Of a DNA stretch of 64,000 nt, positions 46,400 through 57,994 are shown piece after piece; the first letter of the stretch is position 1, and the number at the start of each line of letters is the position of its first letter. Source of the DNA: Saururus chinensis. Lineage: Eukaryota; Streptophyta; Magnoliopsida; Piperales; Saururaceae. The notes beneath the pieces were generated by a model, which ran no database searches, was not told where the DNA came from, and saw only the letters and a program-made list of their open reading frames with translations. Made by a program: the position numbers and the translations under genes. The stretch lies in contig CP141145.1 in the NCBI GenBank assembly GCA_035235625.1, positions 1,302,001-1,366,000 of the forward strand, read 5' to 3'.

Positions 46400-49130
46400 A
46401 AGGATCAATTGTAGGAGTTGTTAGATAAAAGGTTCATCCAACCCAACGTCTTACCTTGAGGAGCACTAGTCCTCTTTGTAATAAAGAAGGATAGGTCTCT
46501 AAGACTTTGTATAGAATATCAATTGTTGAATACCCTCACTATTAAAAACAAATACCCCTTACCCTGAATTGATGACCTATTTGACTAGCTCCAAGCTGCT
46601 AAAATCTTTTTAAAAATCGATATGAGGTCTAGTTATCACCAATTAAGAATTGTAGATGATGATATTTCTAAGAAAACTTTTCGCACCTAATACAGACACT
46701 TTGAATTTTTGGTAATATCGTTCGGGTTGACGAACGCCCCAGCTGCTTTCATGGACCTCATGAATAGTCTTCTAGGCCTACTTGGACAAGTTTATGATTG
46801 TGTTTGTTGACAATAATTTGGTTTACTCTTCTCTTGACAAACATCAGAAATACTAACAAATGGTTTTACAGACCTTGCAAAACCATCAGCTATATGCTAA
46901 ACTAAGTAAAAGTGAATTTTGGTTGGAACAAGTTGTCTTTTTGGGTCATGTTAGTTCAAAAGATGGAGTATATGTTGACCTAGCCAAAATAGAAGTTGTA
47001 CTAAAATGGTAAAAACCTAAGACCGTCACGAAAAATTTGATGTTTTCTTGGCCTTGCAAGGTATTACCGAAGGTTCGTAAATGAATTTTCTAGTATTGCC
47101 CTACCCATGACCAAGTTAACTAGAAAAGGGCTAAATTTCATAGGGAATGAGGCATGTGAGAAGAGTTTTCAAGTGATATAGGTAAAGCTAATGATTGCAC
47201 TGATTTTAGCCTTACCATCAATAAGTGGGGGGTTTGTCATTTATAGCAATGCTTCCAATAAAGGTCTTGGTTGTGTGTTGATGCAAAACGAGAAATTAAT
47301 AGCATATGCTTCACAAAACCTAAAAAAGCATGAAGTCAACTACCCCACTCATGATTTGGAATCGGCAGTTGTAGTCGTCGGTTAGAAAATTTGGAGGCAT
47401 TATTTGTACGGGGAGAAATTAGAAGTCTTTACTGACCACCAAAATTTAAAGTATATCTTTTGTTATAGTGGCCTCAATATGAGGCAAAGGAGGTGGATCA
47501 AGTATATCAAGGACTATGTCTTCTCCATCCTTTACCATTTCGCAAAAGCTAACATAGTGGCTGATGCTTTGAGTCATAAGGCTGAAGGAAGGACTGCACA
47601 TTTACTCATAATGGAATGGAAGTTATTTGAGGATACAATTAAATTCCAGCCCAAGTTGCAACGGGGGAATAAGAAATCATTCATTGCAAACTTAACCATT
47701 AAGTCTGCAATGATTGAACACATCCATAAGGCTCAACAGGAGAGCGAAGATGTACAAGCATTATTGGAGAAACTAGACTTCACTAGAACCCCTGTCGATG
47801 ATATCCATTTCCGAGGAAGATTGGTAGTTCCATCTATACCCGAGTTAAGGGAAGACTTCCTACATGAAGCACACCAATCTCGGTATACCATCCATCTTGG
47901 AGGGACAAAGATGTAATGTGATTTGAAAAGGGGTTTTTAGTGGAAAGGAATGAAAAGAGACATTGGAGATTAAGTGTCTAGATGCCTGATGTACCAGTAG
48001 GTTAAGACAAACATTAGAAACCTTTAGGAACCCTTCAATCCATGGAAATCCTAGAGTGGAAATGGGAACATATTACCATGGATTTTGTCTTAAGTTTACC
48101 ACGGACGACTCAAGGTCACGAGTCAATATGGGTCATAGTTGACTAACTCACAAAGTGCGCTCATTTCCTTCCATTAAGAAAGATGCACTCCTTAGAGTCA
48201 TTGACAAAGAGATTGTGAGTTGGCATGGAGTACCTCTATCCATTATCTCAGACACAGATAGCCGATTTACATTTAAGTTTTGGCAAGGACTCCAACAATA
48301 ATTGGGCACCGGTCTCAAGTTCGGTATTGCCTTCCACCCACAAACTAATGGCCAGTTAGAGTGGATATTCAAACCCTAGAAGACATGTTGCGAGTATGCA
48401 TTATAGAATGGAAGGGTAATTGGGACAATCATCCACCATTGGTCAAGTTTGCTTACATCAATAGCTTCCACTTGAGCATTGGCATAGCTCCTCATGAGGC
48501 TTTGTATGGGAGACCTTGCAGATATCCAACATGCTAGAGTGAGGTGGGAGAACGTCAGCTGCTAAAATCAAAGTTCTTGCCGTAGTGTGTGGATAAGGAA
48601 AAATTCATTAAGGAACAACTAGTGACAGCAGAGAGCCGTCAAAAAAGTGATGTTGACAGAAGGCGGAAGGATCTCAAATTCAGCGTAGGCAATTACATTT
48701 GAAAATCTCACCAACTTGAGGGGTCATGAGTTTCAGCATTAAAGGCAAATTAAGCCCATGCTTTATAGGTCCTTTTGAGATCCTTGAAAGGATAGGCTCG
48801 GTGGCTTATAGGCTAGCCTTACCTCCGCAACTTGATGGTGTCCATAACGTCTTCAACATATCTATGCTTCGGAAGTATGTTTGAGACCCCTCTCATGTCC
48901 TTGACCAAACATCTATTACTCTAAGGCAAGATTTATCCTTTGAGGAGAAGCCAAGTAAGATTTTGGATTGAAAAGAACAGATCCTCAAGACAAAAAGAAT
49001 TCCGTTGGAAGAAGTTTAGTGGCAGCATCATTTCCTCGGAAGAGGCAACATGGGAATTAGACAAGGAAATGTTAAAGAAATATCCCGAGTTGTTCATGGT
49101 TTAAGTATTGTTCAAATTTTGAGGTAGAAA
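46400..49130 (+). pseudogene. Reverse transcriptase, RNase H and integrase remains of the second chromovirus
   Basis: Plus-strand stretches show reverse transcriptase phrases ([17 protein letters not shown] near 46468). RNase H lies at about 47190-47580 ([29 protein letters not shown]). The integrase N-terminal region is at about 47800-48010, and the chromodomain-like tail (ATWELDKEML) is near 49045. Fossil with several breaks. Confidence 0.85.
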
Positions 49131-49150
49131 TATTTGTAAGGGGAGTAGAT

Positions 49151-51028
49151 TGTAATGCCCCAAAATTTTTAAAAAATAAACTTTTGAACTTATTTTTGAG
49201 TTTTCAGCCCAACAAGCATTGTTCATCAAATTGGTGTTGTTTGGGCTTTAATCATCTTTTAAACACTTTAGATCATTTATAGGGCTTAGACAGTCAGTTG
49301 TAACAAGCCTAAGAACATAAATTTTGGACATTGAGATTGTAGTCGATGACCTCGTAAAGCATGTCATGGGCAGGGACCACATTGTTTTTCAAAGAAAATG
49401 TATTGTGTAGTATTTTCTTGAAGGGCTTGTCGATACGAGTCTAACGGTACTAAGAACATGCTATTTCGAGCTATGGGTAAAAAGTTATGCTTGATTGAAG
49501 TTTTAATTTTCGTTTAAATTTAAAACGAAAAACAATAAAAAAATGAACAATAATAATTATTAATGGTGCCAGCAAGCTGACACACTTGCGTCAGCTCACC
49601 TGCCATAGCAGGCCTCTTTCGGGTTAGCCGCAAGCTCGCCTTGCGGCTAGCATGGACAACCCATACCATGGGTTGGTATGGGTTGACAGTTGGATGTGCG
49701 TCACATGGCGTGCATTCAATGGAAGCTCTCCTCTATTTAAGGAGAGGGAGGAGGAAATTCCCAACTCGCCCCTACCCCCTTTCTCCTCCCTTTTTCTTTG
49801 TATTACGCCATTTCTAAATTTTGAACGAGCATTTCTTCTCTATTCCTTGCCCATTTTTACCCGTTTAAAAACTGAATCTACCTAATTAAAGGGTGCCTGA
49901 TGTCATGGGAGTTTTCGAGATAGTCTATCTAAAAGGTGGGAATGACCTGGGCCAAGAAGAGGCTCTGTCCGCCACCCTTGGGCCAAAAATGAAGACTATC
50001 CCCGTGCTAGGGAAGGTACTGCCCACCTCACTTGAGTTAGACGAGGAGACTATCCCAGCGCTAGAGAGGTTCTGCCTGTCTCACCCAAGCCAGATGAGGA
50101 CTTTCCCAGCACTAGGGGATGTTCTGCCCACCTCACCCATGCTGGACGTGTAGACTATCTCCACACAACAGGAGGTGGCACCCACCACATTTAAGCCAAC
50201 TACGAGTAAAGGCCTCATGAGGATAGCTGGTTCTAAATCCTATTTTCGTGTTAGGGCTAAGTTCCATTCTATTTTTTTTGTTCCTTCAAGTTATACCCTA
50301 AAGCTTACTTTTAAAGGGTTTTAAATATCATTAGGGTATGGACAAAGGTCCATCCTTATGAGATTATTTTAGTACTAATTATTTGAATATTATTTGGTTA
50401 TTCAATTTTTTAAAAAAATTCAAAATTTGAAGGGTAGTTCTTCGGCACGCAACCCCAAGAACTATCAGAGTTTATTACTCCTAGATACTGCCTAATGAGG
50501 CTTTTAGCACACTTAAGAGTTAGGGTATCATGGGAAAACCCCTCTTCTTCTGATCCCATTGTCCCATGAGCACGATGTATGTCGTTTTAGTATCGACAAC
50601 ATTCTGCAAAGGAAAAGTATTTGTTTTAAGCTATTCATTTTTTTTAATATTAAATTTTAAGTTATGAATTTGTTATATGATTTATTTTGCCTCTGAATGT
50701 TATTAGAATTTAATGCTACATACTGGGTATAAAATTTTTTACTCACCCACCCCGAGATATTGCAGGTGTAAATACCAGTTTGGGGTTGTAGTAGATCGGT
50801 CCATAGAAAAAGGGGCCGATACACCATATTTTTTTTAATTATATTTTTGTATGCATTGTATATTTATGCTGACATAATTTTATGGTGTGTATAGCACTAA
50901 CTTTTGGAATTTGTACTTTTGCACTTTAATATTATTAAGGATTTTTTGTTTATACACGGTCAATCTAGGCCCTCTTCGCTTACAAATTTTATGGAACTCA
51001 GACTTTTAAATTAATTTAAAAAGTCGGG
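49151..51028 (+). repeat. 3' LTR of the second chromovirus
   Basis: Starts TGTAATGCCCC. It carries GC-rich tandem units at about 49930-50200 (about 60-66 bp, near three copies, CTAGGGAAGGTACTGCCCAC type) and a GCCGCAAGCTCGCCTTGCGGC hairpin near 49628, quoted here only to mark its stem. It ends near GGGGCGCAAGA. Confidence 0.8.
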
Positions 51029-51454
51029 GCGCAAGAATTATTGTAGAACCAGTTAAAATAAAAGAGGTATTGATGTAGAATCAATTAAAACAAAAGGGAG
51101 ATTGATACCGGAACCGAAGCAAGCGACATAGGTTTGTACTGAGAGAAAACTAAAGAACTACATCATTTCCTTTGAAGCCTTGTAACAGCATAACCAGGTA
51201 GAGGTATCTACAACATATACAACTAAATAGGATAATTCAGGAGACCAACTCTATAGAGAGATAAAAAAGTTATAGTGATAAATAATTTATCAATCGAACT
51301 ACTTGGGCTGATCAGAATACCCATGGAAGAATAGAAAAGAAGTTGCTGCAAAATATTCTAATTTGAGAGTAGCCAGATTTGAAAATGTGAGATCATCACC
51401 TGTTACCATTCATCTTTCCATAAATCCCTTGACAAGCATTAAGCTATCATGGTG
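51029..51454. other. Spacer between the chromovirus and TIR element copy B
   Basis: AT-rich, no supported gene. Contains a short imperfect direct repeat (TTGTAGAACCAGTTAAAATA and TGTAGAATCAATTAAAACA). Otherwise nothing seen. Confidence 0.4.
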
Positions 51455-52744
51455 ATATTTTTTTTTCTAAAATAGACTTCACATTAGTCCCAAATACAAA
51501 TGTAGGCAAGAAATTTCATTTTGCAAAAGTAGACTTGGGCACATGCATCCTGCCCACACGTGTACAAGGAATGGTGAAAATGCCCTTAGAGCATATAAAA
51601 AGATGGGGGATCACTAGGCAAGGGAAACTATCCCCTTTTCCCCTCCTTCGCTCTTGCCCCTTCCCACCTTGTCTCTCTCGGTGCATTCTCCCCTCTAGTG
51701 ATCGTCACTCCGGCTGCCTTCTCCCCTCTGGCGCCTCTCCTTTGCCCACCTCCTCCCGTCTGACATATCTCCTCCCATTGTCCTCTACCCTCCCTCCCCC
51801 TCTTCCCTCACTCACCGTATGCCCAACACAACCCATCAGCCATCTCTTCCGCAGGCTTCTTCCTTCCCTCAGCATCGGCGTCGACCCTCCCTCCCCCTCT
51901 TCCCTCCCTCGCCCATCAGCCCTCCCACCTGGTGCCCTCTTTCCTCTTCTGGCATCGCAGTCAACCCTCCCTCATCCTCTTCCATCCCTCGGCCTCTGCC
52001 CTCCTTCATCCGTCTCCATTTGGTCCCTCACCTCTTGCCACTCCTCACCCTTTGCCACTCCTCACCCCCTCGCCCTCAGTAGAAATTGCAAAGGATGATT
52101 TGGCACTCCCATTCGTCATACTCTCCCCCCACTTCTGGCTACATTGTTAAGTGAATGCAGCTCATCAACCTTAGATATAAATGCCAAGGTAAGATCCTAC
52201 ATCGCTGGTTAATTGAAGATTTGAAAATAGGGTTTCGACATTTTATATGATTCAGTTACAAAAATTTAGATTTGGTGTGATAAAATGCTTAATTGATTTA
52301 ATGGAATTTAAATGAGCAATTTCATAATATGTTTGTAAATTGGACATATGAACTCCTATAATATGCAAGATAAGTAATATTTTCATATTACAAGCAAGCT
52401 AATTGGATAATTTGATATCGTAAGCTAAGTTTGATTTGAATATTGATTATTTCAAGTAAGGTTGGGTATGTATATCTTAATGTGGATTTCGAATATGAAA
52501 CTTTATGTGAGTCCCCTAAATTTGGTTGTGTGTGTCCCACTTTCAACTGGAAGGATCAACGTATCCACGTTTTAGATGCGAAGTACATGATATTTTCCTC
52601 ATTATTTTTATAATGTTGTGATGGTTGTGCTTAAGCAAGCAATGTGGACCAGATGTTTGTGGAAATGGATTAACAAAACTTAATTATAAGGGGTGAACTA
52701 TTTTTTGTTAGATATATTAGGTATGTTTCCATTTCAGGCCTAAC

Positions 52745-53870
52745 TATTAACTAGATAGGGCCTAACTATTGTCTAGTAGATGTAAGGAGGTTTTTTTTTC
52801 AAATGACATTGTGTGGTTATGTGATTTGATCAAGTGAGGTTTATATTTAGAAAATAAAGAAGCACGTATGTAAGTTATATTACTAAACATATCTTGTGTG
52901 TTTGGTGCTTAGTATGCATGCTTTTGATAGATAATAATAGAGGGCAAGTAAGGGTGAAAGTATTTTATGTAGCTAGGCTAAGTAAACTTAGCTCATTAAT
53001 TTTTTCATTTTGAAGGATGTGAGCTGATTTCTAGCAAGGAAGAGACCATATACCCTAGAGTAATGGATAAAAAGAAGTTAATTGATAGGGCCTAACTATT
53101 GTCTGGTAGATGTAAGGAGGTTTTTTTCTTCAAAGGACATTGTGTGTTTATGTAATTTCATCAAATTAGGTTTATATTTAGGAAGATAAAGAAGCGTGTA
53201 TGTAAATTATATTTTTAAACATATCTTATGTGTTTGGTGCTTAGTATGCATGCCTTTGATAGATAATAATAGAGGGCAAGTAGGGTGAAAGTATTTTATG
53301 TAGGTAGGCTAAGTAAGAACAATTTAGCTCATTAATTTACCCATGTTTTGAAGGATGTGAGCTGATTTCTTGCAAGAAGGAGACCATATACCCTAATGGA
53401 TGAAAAGAAGTTAACTAATAGAGAGTAGCTGTTGTCGGGTAGATGTAAGTATATTGTGTGGTTTTTCAAAGTAAAGGATAAAAAGAAGTTAGGTATATAT
53501 TTAGAACAATAAAAAAGTGTGTATGTAAGTTATATTATCAAACATATCTTGTGTGTTTGGTGCTTAGTAGGCACCCCGTTAATAGATAATAATAGAGGGC
53601 AAGTAAGGGTAAAAATATTTTTTTTAGGTATGCTAAGTAAGAAAATTTTAGCTTATTTTTACCCATATTTTGAAGGATGTGAGCTGATTTCTAAAAAGGA
53701 GGAGACCATATATCCTAGAGTAATGGATAAAAATAAGTTAACTATAGGGCCTAACTTTGGTTTGGTAGATGTAAGGAATATTTTTCAAAGTACATTATGT
53801 GGTTATGCTTTTTGATCAAGTTGGGTTTATATTTAGGAAGATAAAAAAGCATGTATGTAGTGTGTTGGCC
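52745..53870. repeat. Tandem array, about 325-335 bp unit, four copies (copy B intron)
   Basis: The anchor TAGGGCCTAACTATTGTCT recurs near 52752, 53082 and 53740, with a diverged one near 53417. Units also share GGATGTGAGCTGATTTCTA, 'GAGACCATATACCCTAGAG' and TGTGTTTGGTGCTTAGTA. Related to the array at 58873-60440. Confidence 0.85.
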
Positions 53871-54313
53871 CCACTTGTTTGTGTTGGGTGTTGAGTTCTA
53901 CATGCCTTGAGAGATAGTAATACATGGTAGGTAAGGTTGAAATTATATTTTTTATATTATGATAATTAAGGGCTTTTTACCTCATTGTTCTCGCATAGGT
54001 TTGTGGTATTGGAAAGTATAAATTAGGAACATGTTATGTGCGTTATGGGTGGTAAGAACATGATATTATTCTTAAAATTAGTAATGTGTGTTTGTGTAAT
54101 GCTAATTAAGTGATGGAAACATAATTGTTTGCATATAGGTTTGTTGTATTGGAAGTATACATGTCAAATTAGGAACATGTTATGTGTGTATTGGATAGTA
54201 AGAACATGATATGTTCATTAAAAAATTGAACTTGTTTGCAATATGCAATTGTCAATTATTTCAGGGTGAAGTTTCCAAGGAAGGAGAACATGACTTTCCA
54301 TACATTGGAAGCC

Positions 54314-54475
54314 GATAAGGGTAGAGCCCTTGAGGGTGACCCTCAACCAAAATCCACCTATGCATATATTTGTTGGCTTCAAGGTCACTTTAGGGATAAG
54401 GGTAGAGCCCTTGAGGGTGACCCTCAACCAAAATCCACCTATGCATATATTTGTTGGCTTCAAGGTCACTTTAGG
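54314..54475 (+). repeat. Exact 81-bp tandem duplication in the coding exon
   Basis: 54314-54394 and 54395-54475 look identical over 81 bp, adding 27 codons (DKGRALEGDPQPKS...GHFR). Copy C has a single version at about 60747-60827. No difference is visible between the two units, so the event is recent. Confidence 0.93.
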
Positions 54476-55419
54476 AAATACAAACGTCAAGCGAAAATGT
54501 TTGCAGCTTCATGTTTTGGGAGATAAATGGAGTTGGATATAGAAAATTTTTTGTTCCCTCTTCAAGCATTGCACCACATTATCAAAATTCAGCAGGGCAA
54601 TTATAGGTTTCAAGTGACTGAAGCCTATTCTATGAAGATGTCTCCATTAGAATTTACAAAAGTTAGTGGTTTGCAGATGGCAGATGTGCTTCCACCCCTC
54701 CTGGTAGTCCCAAAGGTGTTAAGAAAGGACTCCATGCTATGTAGGGTGTTTGGCAAGGAGAAGCTTCACATTACGAAGGAGCAAATATACCAAAAGATAA
54801 TAATTTGCAAAAGTGACGAGGACGCGGTGAAGCCGGCCCACATCTTAGTCTTGGCTTCTTTTGTGGATGGGAGAGGGTGGGAGCACAAGGTGAATGGGTG
54901 CTTCTTTTTGTAGGCGGATGATAAGGAGAAGTTTGATTCTTATCCATGGGGGAACATGGTCTATGGGGATACCCTCAATGGCTTAGAGGAAGCAAGGAAG
55001 GCCATGAACAAGACTACTTACATAGTGCACGGATTTGTACCGGCAATTTTGGTATGTTGTGAGAGTAGTTTGATTAAGGATCTAATGTAATGTGTTTACT
55101 ATGAGAATATGAAATATATTTAATTCTTTGAACATGCAGGTGTGGGCAATGGAAAGAATTCTCATTGATGTTATGATAAATGGGAGACCATTATCCCTTG
55201 TATTAGCATACTGTAGAAAGCAATGGAGAGTCCTAGTATCTTGTATTTTCTTTAGAGATAGGTCCATGGCGATTGCCAAAGGATATGCAAAATTCATTTT
55301 CAATGAGTATTCCTTACTACAATATCCTATTACATTGTGTATTGTGGTCACTATTTATTTATATTGCATTGAACTTCAGACTCTGCATTACAGCTATCAT
55401 ACTTGTGTCTAGGCATCCC

Positions 55420-56460
55420 ACTTTCCACCCACACACATAACACATGCTGCTCATCTGAACAAGCTTCACACTCTTATTAGTCTATCTAAAAGGAAAATAT
55501 TAAATGTACCTAAGAGCTACCTCTTTTTAGCAATACCGTTACAAGTTTTTCTTTTTTTTAAAATGTTTTCAATCTCCCCTTTTCACTAGGTATGTTTCCC
55601 TTCATGACTAATTGTACAAACGATCATTTGCTTCCTTGCTTTCATTTGAACATGCTTCACATGCCCATTAGTGCATCAACAAGCATAACTTAAATGTACC
55701 CGACAGTTACCTCTTTTCCACACTACCAGTTATTAGATTTCCTATTCTTAATGATTTTGACCTCTCTTTTTTCACTATATCTATTGCCCTTCATGACTTT
55801 GATTGTACAAACAATCATTTGCTTTATTTATATCTTCTAAACTTGCTTCACACCCCCATTAGTGCTTCCACAAGTAAACATTATATGTATATGAGATTTA
55901 CCTCGTTTTAGCACGAAAAGTTATCAGACTTTCCTTTTCAATTAATGCTTTTGACCTCCCTTTTTTCAGCGGGTATGATGGCCTTCATGACTTTAATTGT
56001 AGACCCAATCATTTGATTAATTTATATCATCTGAACATGCTTCACAACCCCATTAGTGCTACCACAAGTAAACATTAAATGTACCCGAGAGTCACCTATT
56101 TTCAGCACTAATAGTTATTAGAGTTTCCTTATCAGTTAATGCTTCTGCCATCCCTTTTTTCATGATGTATGTTGACTTTCTTCACTTTAATAGTACACTC
56201 AATCCTTTGCTTCATTTCTTACTAAACATGCTTCATACCCACTATATAAGTGTTTCTAAGTGGAAAGAAATAATACATGTCTCGGGCATTTATGTCTTTT
56301 GAGCCTTAGCAGTTATCAGATGTACATTATTAGTTAATGCTATTGTCGACCCTTTTTCCACCATTTATGTTGGCCTTATTGACTTTGATAGCACAAAAAA
56401 TGTGTTGGCTTTCTTTTATCTGCTTCACACTCCCACTACAAGCAAAAAAATATAACTAAT
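55420..56460. repeat. Tandem array, about 190 bp unit, near five copies
   Basis: The anchor GTACAAAC(G/A)ATCATTTGCTT recurs near 55615, 55805, 55997 and 56191. Units also share 'CTTCACACCCCCATTAGTGC', AAATGTACCCGAGAG and 'AGTTATTAGA'. Lies between the gene remains and the right TIR of copy B. Confidence 0.82.
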
Positions 56461-56899
56461 CCCCTTATCTTACCTCACCATTGTTCTGGTTCGGCCACCC
56501 TTTATTACACAACAACATATGACTTGCCTTTAAGAGATAGGGCACCATTATGGAGGCTCTTGGACATTCACCCTTCACCAACCAACCAAACCATGTTTGT
56601 CCCCTTCTTTAAATGTTCTCGTTGCACTTAACAAGCCTCTCCACTTTGAGGGGAGAAGATGCTAGAGGAGGGGTGATAGAGGAGGAGATGAGAGAGGAAG
56701 CTTGTCCAGGAGGAAACGATTGGGTTAGACTCACCCCAGACGAATATTTTTAGCTTTATTACAATGGAGGGGCAATTTTGGTATTTATAGTGTGCATGTG
56801 GCTCATTCGAACATGTACAAGTCTAACTTTGCAAAATTAACTTTCTATGCCTAAATTTGTATTTCAGCCAAAAGTGAAGTCTAATTTTAAATATTTTTC

Positions 56900-57241
56900 T
56901 TTATGAAGACAGAAATTGGAAAAGAAAGCTTTTTAAATCTATCCAACAAATATATCCTGCTTTTGCCAAAAAAGGGCCATGCACAAGGTGACACAAAAGT
57001 CTAAATCAAAGATACATCGTAGCAACACCATTAGGAGTCTAGTATGCATAGAGCAGAAGAAATCATATTCAAAGACCAAGCCTAGCTTGAAATGATGGCA
57101 TGCAACTGGCTGTTCAGGCTTTCATTCCGCTATAAAAAATTTTCTAGCTCTATTGGTATGTCTTTCTCCGGTGTGTGATGGATTCTGCATATTCTTCTTT
57201 CACATGTCCTATGGAGCGGAAGCCTAAATAGCTGAATTTTT
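56900..57241. other. Spacer between copies B and C
   Basis: About 340 bp with nothing recognised. The two related elements sit head to tail with only this between them. Confidence 0.4.
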
Positions 57242-57994
57242 TTTAGAGATAGACCTGACAATTGGCCAAAATACAAATTTAGGCCAGGTAAATCAATTTT
57301 GCACAATTAGACTTAGGCACATTTGAATTTCCCACACATGCGCTTGAATTACTGAAAATATCCTTAAAATAAATGACATGACCCTACTTATGGCCGTTTG
57401 CAAGAAATTTTAGATTTGTTTTTCCCTTCGTCACTCTTGACCCTTTTCCACCTTTTCACTCCCCTCAAGCGATCCCTCATCAGGCTGTATTTCCCCTCTG
57501 GTGACATTTGTACCGGGCACCTTCTCCTCCTCCATCATTGCTCCTCTAGTCACACATTTTCTGCTTTTGAAAGTTCCCATTTTTCCATTCTTTGCTCTCG
57601 ACCCTTCCCAACTTTTCTCTCCCCTATGGCAATCTCTAATCCAGCCAAATACCCCCCCCCCCAGCGACAACCATACCGGCCAAGCCTACTTCTCTTATGG
57701 CATTTGTCCTCTAATTGAACTCTTCATGCAAAGAAAGTTCCTATTTTTTCAATCCTTCGCTCTCCACTCCGACCATCTCTCTCTCCGACAGTCTTTACCC
57801 AACCAAAGACATTTATTCCGGCCACCTTCTCCCCCTCCGGAAAGCAATGATACACCCTAGGTGTCTTCCCGCCAACCCTCTTATACAACTAGATGCTTCC
57901 CGAATTTTCGCTTTTGTCCCTATTCTCCAGTCTGACTCTTCCCTTGGCCCTCTGACCTATCTCCCCAACAATTGATCAATAGTAAAAGATATAA

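Larger units (their letters stand above)
41936..51028 (+). mobile_element. Second Ty3/gypsy chromovirus (Tekay/Del-like), with both LTRs; broken fossil
   Basis: LTRs at about 41936-43575 and 49151-51028 start TGTAA(C/T)GCC and align along their length. The gag-protease side (about 43600-46300) reads on the minus strand, while reverse transcriptase, RNase H, integrase and a chromodomain-like tail (46400-49130) read on the plus strand. LTR-end and primer-site-like sequence (TTGGTATTAGAGC on the minus strand near 46295) sits at the right edge of the minus-strand block. The element is broken, with many breaks. The LTRs are visibly diverged, so it is fairly old. Confidence 0.85.
52181..55051 (+). 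pseudogene. DUF1985-like gene of copy B (two exons, broken)
   Basis: Exon 1 would be ATGCCAAG at 52181-52188. After an intron of about 2.1 kb holding a tandem array, exon 2 runs 54265-55051 and ends at a strong donor GTATGT. Together they are 795 nt, 265 codons, phase-consistent. DUF1985 features include FPLQALHHIIKIQQG, FRVTEAYS-like text, 'LVLASFVDGRGWEH' and FDSYPWGN. The domain is known from ULP1-type protease genes carried by plant MULEs. Exon 2 includes an exact 27-codon duplication and has in-frame stops TAA 54523-54525 and TAG 54912-54914. A third exon begins near 55140 (VWAMERI) and soon fades, with no protease part found. Confidence 0.72.
51464..56890 (+). mobile_element. TIR element copy B (MULE-like, DUF1985-type gene)
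   Basis: Terminal inverted repeats at about 51464-51590 and 56765-56890 align by eye: TAAAATAGACTTCAC against the reverse of GTGAAGTCTAATTTTA, then AAATACAAATGTAGGCA and TTTTGCAAAAGTAGACTTG. A possible 9-bp TSD ATATTTTT(T/C) lies at 51455-51463 and 56891-56899, in low-complexity DNA with one mismatch. Inside are a CT-rich leader, an 8-nt ATG exon, a repeat-filled intron, a DUF1985-like exon, a partial third exon and a 190-bp tandem array. No transposase is seen, so it is probably non-autonomous. Confidence 0.78.

Noticed and set aside
51535-52150. Overlapping Pro/Ser/Leu-rich open frames, one of 187 codons
   Set aside because: CT-rich leader of copy B. The same region in copies A and C is open in different frames with no conserved protein, so it looks like a transcribed non-coding leader.
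54218-54490. Minus-strand frame with a duplicated motif
   Set aside because: Shadow of the plus-strand coding exon of copy B and its 81-bp duplication.
57398-57975. Overlapping Pro/Ser-rich open frames of 86-119 codons
   Set aside because: CT-rich leader of copy C; same argument as for copy B.
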